From the IMG/VR virus record IMGVR_UViG_3300037502_003888, positions 1 through 64,000 of that record: a DNA stretch of 64,000 nucleotides. One strand, given 5' to 3'. A program made the translations under genes and the position numbers. The notes beneath the pieces were generated by a model, which saw only the letters and a program-made list of their open reading frames with translations, was not told the origin of the DNA and did not search any database. Shown one piece after another: positions 1 through 9,245 of the stretch (its first letter is position 1; the number at the start of each line of letters is the position of its first letter). This DNA is from a virus.

Positions 1-3000
1 CACGCTGTGGTAGAGGCCTGCTCCCACCAAGCCCCAGCTGCTGGTGCCCACTTGCAAGGGGCTGTTGGTGGGTGGAGGCCCATAGATCAAAGTAGGACTG
101 CTGCGCCATTGCCCCCCGAACAACGGATCGTTGAAAGGCGAGGGTGGGTAACCGGCATAGTAGGCCAGGCCGTCGTTTTTGATCCAGCCCATCCAGCTGC
201 CATCGCCTACAGGATTACGCATTATGCCAGTGTATTGCACGCCTCCGCCAACTGACACTGGGCTGCTACGGTCTATTTGCGTGCCATCGGCTAGAGGACC
301 ACCAAAATTATATCCCCAGGTGAATAGATTGTTGCCCTGTGTGATGCCGCTGCTGGCATAGGTTCCGTAGGGTCCCACAGCGATCCATGAACTGGAGCCG
401 ATCTGCACTGGACTGCTGCGATTTTGGGTGTCGCCGTCGCCCAGGCCACCATACGTACCAAATCCCCAGGCAAACAAGGTACCGCCCTGGCGTATGGCCA
501 TGCTGGTGCTGCCGCCCGCGGCCACGATTTGCCATGAACTGGTGCCGATCTGTACCGGACTCAAGGTCTGGCCCTGTGGCTGCCGGCCAGGTTGACCGTA
601 ATCGTTGTAGTCGCCAGTGCCCAAGAAGGTACCGCCCCAGACCCAGAGTTGCCCTGCGACCGCCTGTATGCCAGCTGCGTTGCGGCTGCCCATGCTCACC
701 ACAGAAAAACTGAGGTTGGCTGCGCTGCCTGCCACCTGTGACGGGCTGCTGCGGCTGGTGTATTCGTTGTTGCCTAGTCTGAAATTATCGTTGCGTCCCC
801 AGGTAAACATCGTGCCGAGATTGCGCACTGCCACGGTAGTGCTCTCGTACATGGACACCGCAGACCAAGAACTGGTACCAATCTGCACAGGGCTGCTGTA
901 TGACGTGATGTTGTTGGTGCCCAGCTGACCATATTGATTGTTGCCCCAGGTAAACAGCGTGCCACCTTGGCGTATGGCTGCCGCGGATTGGGTATCAGCC
1001 GAGATCACGGTCCAGCTGGATGTGCCGATCTGCACAGGACTGCTGACGTCGGTGGTACCTATCAACCCTGGCAAAGGTTGTATGGTGTCGGCGAATCTGC
1101 CCAGTTGTGGACCATTCCTGCCCCAGGTGAACACTCCGCCGGTGTTGCCTTTGGCAGCTGCAAAACCATAGTTCCAGCGTGATCCCGATATGAAAGCATA
1201 GTTGGTGCCGCCGCCCGCGATGGCCACGGGACTGCTGCGACCGCCCGAGCTAGGATCGTCTGTGGTGCCATCGCCTATGGATCCCTGCTGGTTGTAACCC
1301 CACCCAAATCCATTGCCGCCCTGGCGTATGGCATAGCTGGTGCGTCCACCGCTGCTGACTCCGGTCCAGCTGGATGTACCCACTTGTATGGGGCTGCTGC
1401 GGAATATCGTGTCGCCCAGGCCCAGTTCTCCATAGGTGTTGACACCCCAGGTAAACAGAGTGCCACCCTGGCGCACGGCCATGCTGTAGAGCTGTCCCGC
1501 GGCTATGGCGGTCCAACTGCTGTTGCCTATGGCCAGGGGGGTCAGGGCCGGCGTCTCGATGCCCACGGTCACTGGACTGGACGTGTTGGTATAGTTACCA
1601 ATGCCCAGTGTTGCGTTGGAGTTGTTGCCCCACATGTAGAGAATTCTAGTACTGGAGTTTATGCCTCCGGCAAAGTACCAGCCACTGCCCACAAAAGTCC
1701 AACTGCTGCTGCCGATCTGTGTGGGGCTGCTGCGGCTGGCATTGTTGTTGAGGCCCAGTTCGCCGCTCTGGCTGAGTCCCCAGGTAAACAGGCTGCCACC
1801 TTGGCGTATGGCATAGAAAGTGCTGCGCTGCCCACCTTTGCTGATGGCGGTCCAGGAACTGGAACCTATCAGCACCGGGCTGCTCTTGTTGACCCGTGTG
1901 CCGTCGCCCAGAGAACCGTTGAAGTTATCGCCCCAGGTAAACAGGCTGCCACCCTGGCGTATGGCCGCGGATATAGCAGCGCCACCGGCTACCTGTGTCC
2001 ATGAACTGGTGCCCACTTGTGTGGGACTGCTGCGATTGTTGAGATCGTTGGTGCCCAACTGCCCGCTGTTGTTGTAGCCCCAGGTGTAGAGACGTCCATC
2101 ATTGCGGATGCCCATGCTGTGGGATTGTCCTGCGCCAATGGTGGTCCAGGATTCAAACCCAATACTGTTCCAACCATAGGTGGGTGAAAAATTATTGCCG
2201 TTGCCCACAGCACCCCAGGTGTTGACACCGGTGCCCTGGATCTGACCGTTGCCGAACCTACGCAGCGAGTGGTTGTCGCCCATGGCTATTTCCACGATGT
2301 CACTGGTGATTGATGTGGGATTGGTTATTGTTGACCCGTTGTAGCCAATCTGGTAGCTACCGTCATTGCCCCAACCCCACTGGACGCCATTGGCGTCCCT
2401 GGCCATGCTGGAGTCAATGCCGGCCGCGACCTGGGTAAAACTAGCCGGTGTGCCACCTGTGAAGCTGGTGACCTCTGTGGGATAGGGATAGTTGGTGTAG
2501 TTGTTGGGCAACCCCAGGGAGTGATTATAATTCCATCCCCAACCATAGAGTTTTCCTTGGGAATCAATGGCATTGGTGGAATAGGCTCCACCCACCACGG
2601 CCAGCCAGCTTTTTTGCACACTGTCGATGATGCCACCGGTGCTGTCAAAAATGCCCAGCTGACCTTGATCATTGCCGCCCCAGGTATAGAGTCTGCCCGT
2701 GGTACTGAGAGCCATGGCATGGCTCTGTGCAGCAGCGACTTGGCTCCAGCTCACCCCAGCGCCGATCTGTACAGGACTGCTGCGTGTGATGCGAGTGCCG
2801 TCGCCCAACACAGCCCAGAGATAGTTGGGATAGTTGCCGGTATCGTTGGCGCCCACGCCCCACATCTGTCCGTCTTGGCGTATGGCCCAGACCTGGCCCT
2901 GGCCTGCCGTGACCGCGGTCCAGCTGTCGTTGTTGATCAAACTGGTAAAGGCCTGCACCGGAGTTGGACTGTAGTTGAATGGGCTCTGGGTGCCGTTGCC

Positions 3001-5730
3001 GCGCTGTCCTTCGGTGTTCATGCCCCAGAAATACAGCTTTTTGTCCAGCCCCAACGCATAGCTGAAGTACCAGCCTGCGCTGACAGCCGTGACACTGGTG
3101 TTCAGCAACACCGCCACTGGTGAACTGGTTTGAGTGTATGTGCCATCACCTAGCTGTCCGTAGCTGTTGGCACCCCAGGCATAGACTTTGCCATCGGGTT
3201 TGATGGCCAACATGTGATCCTGGCCTGATGACACTGATATCCAGCTTTCAAACACACTGGGAAGACCCGAGGTGTCAAAGTTGCCCAACTGTCCCTGTTC
3301 GTTGTTGCCCCAGCTGAACAGCCTACCGTCCTGGCGTATGGCCATGCTGAAACTGCGACCCGCTGCTATGGCTGTCCAGCTTGAAGTGCCGATCTGCACA
3401 GGACTGCTGCGGCTCGCAAGAGTTCCGTCGCCCAGCTGACCAAAATTGTTGCGTCCCCAGGCAAACAGCGTGCCGCCCTGGCGTATGGCCAACATGTGTC
3501 CTGACCCATTGATGGCCCGGCCCATGGCCACCTGGCTCCATGAACTGGTACCGATCTGCACCGGGGTGAGATATTCTGTGTAAGCCGAGCTACCATTGCC
3601 AGTCAAGCCGTCTTCGAACCGGCCCCAGACATAGAGCCCACCCGTGGTGGTGATACCGGCCGTGGAGCTGGGACCCACACTCAATGAGCTCCAGAGCTGG
3701 CTGCCTATCAGAATCGGGGACAGTTGCAGGGCATAGGTGTTGGCTCCGAGATATTCACCGTTGCCCCAACCATAGAGTCTCTGTGCCCGGATACCTATGC
3801 CAAAACTGTTGCCAATGCCTATGGCGCTCCAGCTGTCTATGCCATAGATCTGATTTCCCGAGCTGTCATAAAATCCCAGCTGACCACTGTTGTTGCGGCC
3901 CCAGGTAAACAGGCTGCCACCCTGGCGTATGGCCATGGCATGGCCATTGCCGGTGCTGATAGCGGACCATAGGCTGGTGCCCACCTGCGTGGGACTGCTG
4001 CGAGAGATGTTGTCGCCAAGCCCCAAAGGCACATTTAAGACGTCAGTGCCGGGGCCTCCCCAGGTAAACAACGCACCGTCGCTGCGTATGGCCGAAGAAA
4101 ATGAGCGGTTGGCCGATACTGCAGTCCAGCTACTGGCGCCGATCTGCACCGGACTATTATAAAATGCACTGTTATCGCTGGTGCCGTCCCCGATGACTCC
4201 GTTTTGCTGATATCCCCAGGCAAATAGGGTACCGCCCTGGCGTATGGCCAACACATGGCTGGGCCCAATGCTGACTGCAGTCCATGATGAAGTGCCCACT
4301 GGGGCCAGTGGCAGAGAGTAGCTGCCTGTGCCCCAGGAAGTGCCTCCGATAAACAGCCGGCCGTCGGATCTGATGGCCGCGGCCGCAAATGTAGACCAAG
4401 TAGACACAAAAGTCCAGCTCTGGGAAATGTTGCCCAGGGGCTGCCCCAGTTCGCCATATGAGTTTTGGCCGCCCCAGGCAAACAAGTTACCACCCTGACG
4501 TATGGCCAAGGTGTGATAAGTGCCAGCCGAGACCATGTTCCAGCTGCTGTTGCCGATCTGCACAGGACTGCTGCGATGTTCGATAGTCTGGTCTCCCAGC
4601 TGACCAAAAGTGTTGTAGCCCCAGCCAAACAAGGTTCCACCCTGGCGTATGGCAAACATGGTTTGGGCACCACCGCTTTTATAGGCCAGTGATACCCAAG
4701 AGCTGGTACCGATCTGTGTGGGGCTGCTGCGGCGAACCTGGTCGCCCAAGCCCAAAGCTCCCCAAAAGTTAAAGCCCCAGCCAAAAATCCTGCCATCCTG
4801 TCTCAAGGCAAGGAAATTACCGTCAGAGTTCGCTGTGACCTGAGTCCAGTTACTGGTACCCAACTGCACTGGACTGCTATAGGACAAACTGGTGTTACTG
4901 CTGCCCGTACCCAGTAGACCATTTTGATTCAGTCCCCAAGTAAACAGTCTGTTGTCTTTGATGCCGGCACCAGCCTGAAGGGTAAAAGCCACTGATGTCC
5001 AGCTGCCTGTGCCTATGTCAATGATTCCTGCTGTGTTCCCAGCTGGTACTTTGCCGCCGTATCCGTCGCCCCACACAAACAAAGTGCCGCCCTGGCGCAC
5101 CGCGGCTATGGTAGCAGTGCCAGCGTTCACAGCCGTCCATGAACTGGTGCCGATCTGCACAGGACTGCTGCGGTATGTGCCGGTGCTGTCGCCATTGCCT
5201 AGCTGCCCGTTGCTGTTGTTGCCCCAGGCAAACAGGGTGCCGCCTTGCCGTATGGCCGCGGCAAAATCTCCCATGCTGCTGACCGTGGTCCAGCTGGAAG
5301 TGCCGATCTGATAGGGACTGCTGCGACTGATCGTGGTGCCATCGCCCACTTGTCCACTGTCGTTGAGGCCCCAGGCAAACAGGGTGCCGCCCACACGCAC
5401 AGCATAGGTAGCCGATCTTCCAATAGACACCGCTAGCCAGCTGGATGTGCCGATCTGTACCGGACTGCCGCGTGTGGTCAAGGTACCATCGCCCAGCTGT
5501 CCGTCGCTATTCAATCCCCAGGTCCACAGTGTGCTGTCACTGCGTATGGCCACAGTGTGGCTAGCGGTATCTATGCTGGCCCAACTGAGAGTGGTGTAGT
5601 TGTTGGGCGGGAATCCGGTGCTGGTATACTGACCCAGCTGACCATACACACCAGTGCCCCAGGTAAACAGATAATTTTCGCCTACGGCGGCGCCACCGGC
5701 GCCCATGAGAGTGGTTTCAAATAATAGCAT
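1..5730 (-). CDS. Giant RCC1-repeat beta-propeller protein (3' end outside window)
   Basis: The protein reads open for 1910 codons and runs off the window edge, so its C-terminus is missing. It consists almost wholly of RCC1-type repeats of about 50-55 residues. About 36 can be counted by eye, each with a core such as AIRQGGTLFTWG, then GQLGDGT, then SSPVQIGTSSW. RCC1 repeats fold as blades of seven-bladed propellers, so about five propellers in tandem are expected. There is no signal peptide, membrane segment or separate N-terminal domain; repeats begin near residue 20. The ATG directly abuts the TAA of the upstream gene (TAAATG), so the two are translationally coupled at the end of a late operon. 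The context of fibre genes suggests a virion appendage, adhesin or receptor-binding protein. That role is inference; the repeat family is clear. Confidence 0.85.
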   Translation of the reverse strand, partial: MLLFETTLMGAGGAAVGENYLFTWGTGVYGQLGQYTSTGFPPNNYTTLSWASIDTASHTVAIRSDSTLWTWGLNSDGQLGDGTLTTRGSPVQIGTSSWLAVSIGRSATYAVRVGGTLFAWGLNDSGQVGDGTTISRSSPYQIGTSSWTTVSSMGDFAAAIRQGGTLFAWGNNSNGQLGNGDSTGTYRSSPVQIGTSSWTAVNAGTATIAAVRQGGTLFVWGDGYGGKVPAGNTAGIIDIGTGSWTSVAFTLQAGAGIKDNRLFTWGLNQNGLLGTGSSNTSLSYSSPVQLGTSNWTQVTANSDGNFLALRQDGRIFGWGFNFWGALGLGDQVRRSSPTQIGTSSWVSLAYKSGGAQTMFAIRQGGTLFGWGYNTFGQLGDQTIEHRSSPVQIGNSSWNMVSAGTYHTLAIRQGGNLFAWGGQNSYGELGQPLGNISQSWTFVSTWSTFAAAAIRSDGRLFIGGTSWGTGSYSLPLAPVGTSSWTAVSIGPSHVLAIRQGGTLFAWGYQQNGVIGDGTSDNSAFYNSPVQIGASSWTAVSANRSFSSAIRSDGALFTWGGPGTDVLNVPLGLGDNISRSSPTQVGTSLWSAISTGNGHAMAIRQGGSLFTWGRNNSGQLGFYDSSGNQIYGIDSWSAIGIGNSFGIGIRAQRLYGWGNGEYLGANTYALQLSPILIGSQLWSSLSVGPSSTAGITTTGGLYVWGRFEDGLTGNGSSAYTEYLTPVQIGTSSWSQVAMGRAINGSGHMLAIRQGGTLFAWGRNNFGQLGDGTLASRSSPVQIGTSSWTAIAAGRSFSMAIRQDGRLFSWGNNEQGQLGNFDTSGLPSVFESWISVSSGQDHMLAIKPDGKVYAWGANSYGQLGDGTYTQTSSPVAVLLNTSVTAVSAGWYFSYALGLDKKLYFWGMNTEGQRGNGTQSPFNYSPTPVQAFTSLINNDSWTAVTAGQGQVWAIRQDGQMWGVGANDTGNYPNYLWAVLGDGTRITRSSPVQIGAGVSWSQVAAAQSHAMALSTTGRLYTWGGNDQGQLGIFDSTGGIIDSVQKSWLAVVGGAYSTNAIDSQGKLYGWGWNYNHSLGLPNNYTNYPYPTEVTSFTGGTPASFTQVAAGIDSSMARDANGVQWGWGNDGSYQIGYNGSTITNPTSITSDIVEIAMGDNHSLRRFGNGQIQGTGVNTWGAVGNGNNFSPTYGWNSIGFESWTTIGAGQSHSMGIRNDGRLYTWGYNNSGQLGTNDLNNRSSPTQVGTSSWTQVAGGAAISAAIRQGGSLFTWGDNFNGSLGDGTRVNKSSPVLIGSSSWTAISKGGQRSTFYAIRQGGSLFTWGLSQSGELGLNNNASRSSPTQIGSSSWTFVGSGWYFAGGINSSTRILYMWGNNSNATLGIGNYTNTSSPVTVGIETPALTPLAIGNSSWTAIAAGQLYSMAVRQGGTLFTWGVNTYGELGLGDTIFRSSPIQVGTSSWTGVSSGGRTSYAIRQGGNGFGWGYNQQGSIGDGTTDDPSSGGRSSPVAIAGGGTNYAFISGSRWNYGFAAAKGNTGGVFTWGRNGPQLGRFADTIQPLPGLIGTTDVSSPVQIGTSSWTVISADTQSAAAIRQGGTLFTWGNNQYGQLGTNNITSYSSPVQIGTSSWSAVSMYESTTVAVRNLGTMFTWGRNDNFRLGNNEYTSRSSPSQVAGSAANLSFSVVSMGSRNAAGIQAVAGQLWVWGGTFLGTGDYNDYGQPGRQPQGQTLSPVQIGTSSWQIVAAGGSTSMAIRQGGTLFAWGFGTYGGLGDGDTQNRSSPVQIGSSSWIAVGPYGTYASSGITQGNNLFTWGYNFGGPLADGTQIDRSSPVSVGGGVQYTGIMRNPVGDGSWMGWIKNDGLAYYAGYPPSPFNDPLFGGQWRSSPTLIYGPPPTNSPLQVGTSSWGLVGAGLYHSV

Positions 5731-6678
5731 TTAGGGCAGAGGCCACTGGATCTGGCCGTTGTTGTCTTCAAACTGCTGGGGTAAATCTCGCAGTCGCTGG
5801 CGATATGTTTGCCAACGTTGTTGCCATTCCGGAGTCATGCTGGCCTGCACATCGGGTGCCTGTGTCCAGTCACTGCGCAGCAACAACCGATTGCGCTGTA
5901 TGCGCAAACGATCAAGTTCGCTGCGGGGTATAGGATCTCCGATCTCTTCTAGATTTATCAGACCCTGGAGATGGTCTATGTGTCTCTGCATGAGTCTCTC
6001 GTGTTCTACAGCGAACCTCTCTCGATATTCGCGCACAGTGTCCACTATGGTGGCCTGCATGTTGGATTCTTGGCTGCGATATTCACGGATGATCTCACGA
6101 TCTATGGCAGCGTTGATCACATGCATGTGGCTGTCACGGATGTACTGGCCCATGGCAGCGGCAACTTGGTTTGTCAGTGCACCGAGGAAGGCTTGATCCT
6201 GGCTGAGATATGTGGCTATTTGTGTGGCTACCTGACTCTGTAGCGTGGTGGCCAAGGATTCACGTAGATTTTTACGCCACTCCTGGTCTTGCTGGGCGAT
6301 GTCCTCGGCTAGTTTGGCCAACGCAGCTTGGTTCATGGTGGATTCATAGCGGCTCAACTGGCTGCGTATGGTGGCCAGTTCCTGGTCACTCATCATGCGT
6401 TGATCCTCGGGGGTCGGCTCCGTGGGTTCAGAACGCGGCACTATCACTGCCGTGGCGTACACAGCATCGGTCCGAATCTCATATTGCCAATCCTGGACTG
6501 TTTGGGTTTCTGGATCAAATGCCTGATCATTTTTGATCACTGGGTACCAACCCAGTGTGGCCAAAAAAGCCAGATCGCTGGCCGCAGCCCTGAGGTTACT
6601 GACATGTCGCCAGTTCAATGGCAATACATCGTGGAACTCTGTGATCACTCCATTTTCAATCAATGCCCAATTTGCCAT
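5731..6678 (-). CDS. Putative tail-fibre-associated protein, coiled coil
   Basis: 315 residues. The N-terminus (MANWALIENGVITEFHDVLP) resembles the short 'W-A-x-I-x-x-G-V-I' openings common in phage tail-fibre accessory proteins. The middle, roughly residues 95-230, is rich in Gln, Glu, Arg and Ala with heptad-like spacing, and so is a probable coiled coil. The C-terminal part is charged and ends in a Gln/Trp-rich stretch. No catalytic motif is visible. It lies 12 bases downstream of a fibre-type gene and its stop codon touches the start of the giant RCC1 protein, so it may be an adaptor or assembly partner for that protein. A sequence reading AGGACAGACAA precedes the ATG as ribosome binding site. 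The function is not established. Confidence 0.6.
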   Translation of the reverse strand: MANWALIENGVITEFHDVLPLNWRHVSNLRAAASDLAFLATLGWYPVIKNDQAFDPETQTVQDWQYEIRTDAVYATAVIVPRSEPTEPTPEDQRMMSDQELATIRSQLSRYESTMNQAALAKLAEDIAQQDQEWRKNLRESLATTLQSQVATQIATYLSQDQAFLGALTNQVAAAMGQYIRDSHMHVINAAIDREIIREYRSQESNMQATIVDTVREYRERFAVEHERLMQRHIDHLQGLINLEEIGDPIPRSELDRLRIQRNRLLLRSDWTQAPDVQASMTPEWQQRWQTYRQRLRDLPQQFEDNNGQIQWPLP

Positions 6679-6690
6679 TTGTCTGTCCTG

Positions 6691-7146
6691 TTATCTGCTG
6701 TCGTTCATGGCCACGCAACCCCGCCACTTGCTGCCACCGTTGTCTGTGATAAACACCAAAACGCACACACCCACGAGAGTTGGTGCCACGCCGCCGGGCC
6801 AGCTCACACTGGGCCAGTTCTGTGTGTAGTCGCCGCCACCAGCCAGTTCCAGTATGAAACCACCGGCGTTGGGATCAGCGGGTGGATTGCTGAATGTCCA
6901 AGTCACTATGCCTGAGGCTGTGGCCGAGATGTAGTTGCCCAGTGTGAGGTCGATGGTCACAGAGCCGCTGACGCTGCCCAGCGCATTGTGTATCAGACCA
7001 TAATCTATTACCCTGGGGCGGCTCAGTATGCCGTCTGCGAGATTGATGTTGCCGGCCGCGACGTTGGCGCTAGCTGTAATGGCTACGACGTTGACTAGAT
7101 TCCTAGAATCATCGATGACTGTGGTACTACTGACTTTGATCGCCAT
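6691..7146 (-). CDS. Small virion/fibre structural protein
   Basis: 151 residues. The opening MAIKVSSTTVIDDSRNLVNV and the ending with VSWPGGVAPTL, LVFITDNGGSKWRG are hallmarks of a short structural or fibre-tip protein common in T4-like cyanophages and related aquatic phages. The body is beta-rich with alternating Thr, Val and Gly. It has a strong ribosome binding site (GGAGGA, 7 bases before ATG) and its own late promoter TATAAATA about 30 bases upstream, overlapping the stop codon of the preceding glycosyltransferase. It probably heads the transcript that also carries the coiled-coil protein and the RCC1 giant. The family assignment is from pattern memory; the exact position in the virion is unknown. 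Confidence 0.7.
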   Translation of the reverse strand: MAIKVSSTTVIDDSRNLVNVVAITASANVAAGNINLADGILSRPRVIDYGLIHNALGSVSGSVTIDLTLGNYISATASGIVTWTFSNPPADPNAGGFILELAGGGDYTQNWPSVSWPGGVAPTLVGVCVLVFITDNGGSKWRGCVAMNDSR

Positions 7147-7176
7147 CTTCGCTCCTCCTGTGTGAACTCGGCTGAG

Positions 7177-7184
7177 TATTTATA
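7177..7184 (-). promoter_or_regulatory. T4-type late promoter TATAAATA
   Basis: Minus-strand TATAAATA is an exact match to the T4 late consensus recognised by gp55. It sits about 30 bases before the ATG at 7146 and overlaps the upstream stop codon (GTA TAA). Confidence 0.8.
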
Positions 7185-8151
7185 CCAAGGGCACAAAGCT
7201 AGATTCGGGCAGCAAGAAGTCTCGTATCTGGGGCATTTGCCATATCTCGCGCGGCAATCTATCATGATCATAGGGTCGAAGCACCTGAGTAACATCACCC
7301 GACGGTGGCATGCTGCCCGAAACCAATTCAAGACTTTGCAGGAATTCTTGATGGCGATGATCGCTGTAGGATCCCGTGCGCAAAAAACTGAGATCATCTT
7401 GATAGTGAGTGAAGTTGCGGGCTTTTTGCTGACGATGCTGAGACGTTCCCATCCAGCTGAAATGCCAACCTAGATCTTCCACTATGCGGTTGTTTTCTGT
7501 GATGTATTGCACTGGCCAGGGATTTTGATTGTTGCTGCGTATCTGCGTGGGTGTGGCCCGATCAAAGTGACTTTTCATGGCCAAAAACATGCCTCCGGCC
7601 CAGGGTATGGCCGCATTGGTGCGTCGATCATGTACCCTGAGATCAGCTCGACCCTGCAGATAAACCAGTGGTATTTTGACCACCACGCTGGGATTGCTGG
7701 TGCAGACTTCACAGAGATATTTGAGGTGCCGGGGATCTATGATCTCATCGCAGTCGCTGTGCAAAAACACAGTGTCTTTGGGAAATTGATGTAGTTCTAG
7801 CAACAAACTGTCTTTTTGTAGGCGCTCTCTGACCCTGGCACGCACATTGTCAATGTTGCCTTGATTGATCAGGCGATTGCTGTATATCTCATGGGTATTG
7901 AGATAATCGATCTCCATGACTGGCAGCGCAGATGCTGCGGGTATCTCTAGACGTTTTGCAGTAATGCGGTGCCTCAGTTCTGGCACTAGATCCAATACTT
8001 CCTCCAGTCCCTGCGGTGCGGGTTGACCTGCATGTGACACCGAACTCTCGGTGATGACAAAATGATCCACGTGGGCTGCCAACATCCGGAGATGCAACAA
8101 TGCGATCTCCTTGCAAGTGGGAGCATAAAACGTGAAGAAACTCACTAGCAT
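7180..8151 (-). CDS. Glycosyltransferase family 17-like protein
   Basis: 323 residues from the ATG at 8151, which overlaps the upstream stop as ATGCTAG; a longer in-frame reading exists but would run back into the previous gene. The fold signature is that of GT17 (the MGAT3-like N-acetylglucosaminyltransferase family). It shows FVITESSVSHAG near residue 31, the acidic metal/sugar-nucleotide motif HSDCDEIIDP at 131-140, IPLVYLQGRADL, GWHFSWMG, and a C-terminal PREIWQMPQIRDFLLP. The same series of motifs occurs in the N-terminal half of the 9238-11148 protein, so the two are paralogues. It would transfer a sugar from a nucleotide sugar in the cytoplasm; the acceptor is unknown. It is the third gene of an overlapping late cassette beside tail-fibre genes. 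Confidence 0.82.
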   Translation of the reverse strand: MLVSFFTFYAPTCKEIALLHLRMLAAHVDHFVITESSVSHAGQPAPQGLEEVLDLVPELRHRITAKRLEIPAASALPVMEIDYLNTHEIYSNRLINQGNIDNVRARVRERLQKDSLLLELHQFPKDTVFLHSDCDEIIDPRHLKYLCEVCTSNPSVVVKIPLVYLQGRADLRVHDRRTNAAIPWAGGMFLAMKSHFDRATPTQIRSNNQNPWPVQYITENNRIVEDLGWHFSWMGTSQHRQQKARNFTHYQDDLSFLRTGSYSDHRHQEFLQSLELVSGSMPPSGDVTQVLRPYDHDRLPREIWQMPQIRDFLLPESSFVPLV

Positions 8152-9245
8152 CGGATCAATACCGTGAGTCCGTTGTTCTGTGTGCGACGCAGATGCAGCC
8201 GCCACTGGCTGTTGGTGTCAAGAAACTGTTGTATGGCAAGATTCAAGCCTGGACCTGATCCCACTTCATCCCGGCTGCCAAAAGTTTCGGTGTCATGGAA
8301 CACCAGATATCGCCGTGCCCGACTGGCATGCAACGCCAGCTCTTGGCGTAGCTGATCATAATTGTGCAGAGTATCAATGAACAGCAGATCAGTTTCGTCG
8401 ATACCGATCTTCAACACATCGGCCTGGGCATATACCGCATCTCGTCCCAGGGTATTGGCCTGATCAAACAGCAGTTGGACACCTGCGTCTGGTCTGATGT
8501 CATAGGCACGCAACACCCGGCCACTGGCCAAAAAAGCCCGCGTGCTGACCCCAGTACGAACTCCCATCTCCGTGATGTGCTCACACTGTTCAGCCAGCTG
8601 CCTGAGAGTGGGCAGATGTTCGTTGATATCGCTGGGTCGATCGCAGGCCTCTTGATACTCCCGCTCAAAAAACAACTGCTGATCGCCTACCCTGCGCAAA
8701 TTAACCAACAGGGTGCGTTGATAGTTGGCATCCATGCTATGCCAGTGTCTATCAAAAAGATCTCGCAATAACTGTCGGCTGTGATCGTTCATGCCCCACC
8801 ACCAGGACGAAACACTGCGCTGGAAATCAAAAGCCCAAGAACCAGGATAACCCACTGTCACTGGCAATTCGCCCAAATCATGATCACAGAACTCAAGGGC
8901 CTGGCAACACAACAAATAACAGTCAGAGTGCTGACCGGTGCTTTCGTTGAATTTAGCTAGATACCAATAGGCCTCGGGCCTGCGTGGCAACAACACCATG
9001 GCTCGTTTGGCCAAACTGCGCACCGAAATGTGCCGGTGTCCTTGCTGTTCAAAACATTGAGCGGCCCGGATCAGACATGCATAACTCAGTGCATCATCAT
9101 GGCTGAGTTCAGCGGTCTTGACATAATAGGTTATGGCCGCAGCTGTGTGCCCGAGATCATGATACAAGGTGGCCAATCGTAGATTGATCCCGGGATCTTG
9201 TGTGGCATAGGCATATTCTCTGAGAGTCTGTTGCAAGTCACTCAT
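8145..9245 (-). CDS. TPR-like N-terminus plus SAM methyltransferase-like domain
   Basis: 366 residues from ATG 9245. A TTG one codon upstream is possible, but the ATG overlaps the preceding gene's stop as ATGAGTGA. Residues about 1-110 look like helical TPR units (LATLYHDLGHTAAAITYY, YWYLAKFNESTGQHSDCYLL). Residues about 210-365 resemble a class I methyltransferase of the Methyltransf_24 type: ITEMGVRTGVSTRAFLASG as the glycine-rich SAM loop, AYDIRPD as the acidic strand-2 end, and LLFIDTLHNYDQLRQEL with the D-x-x-H-x-Y typical of this group. In other genomes such TPR-methyltransferase proteins sit in glycan or surface-polysaccharide clusters. Here it is flanked by two GT17 proteins, so a sugar- or glycan-modifying role is likely. 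The substrate is unknown. Confidence 0.7.
   Translation of the reverse strand: MSDLQQTLREYAYATQDPGINLRLATLYHDLGHTAAAITYYVKTAELSHDDALSYACLIRAAQCFEQQGHRHISVRSLAKRAMVLLPRRPEAYWYLAKFNESTGQHSDCYLLCCQALEFCDHDLGELPVTVGYPGSWAFDFQRSVSSWWWGMNDHSRQLLRDLFDRHWHSMDANYQRTLLVNLRRVGDQQLFFEREYQEACDRPSDINEHLPTLRQLAEQCEHITEMGVRTGVSTRAFLASGRVLRAYDIRPDAGVQLLFDQANTLGRDAVYAQADVLKIGIDETDLLFIDTLHNYDQLRQELALHASRARRYLVFHDTETFGSRDEVGSGPGLNLAIQQFLDTNSQWRLHLRRTQNNGLTVLIRC

Noticed and set aside
7152-8205. Longer start for the GT17 gene at 8205
   Set aside because: It would add 18 residues overlapping the upstream gene by about 60 bases. The ATG at 8151 sits in the ATGCTAG overlap and begins at the conserved FFTFYAP strand.
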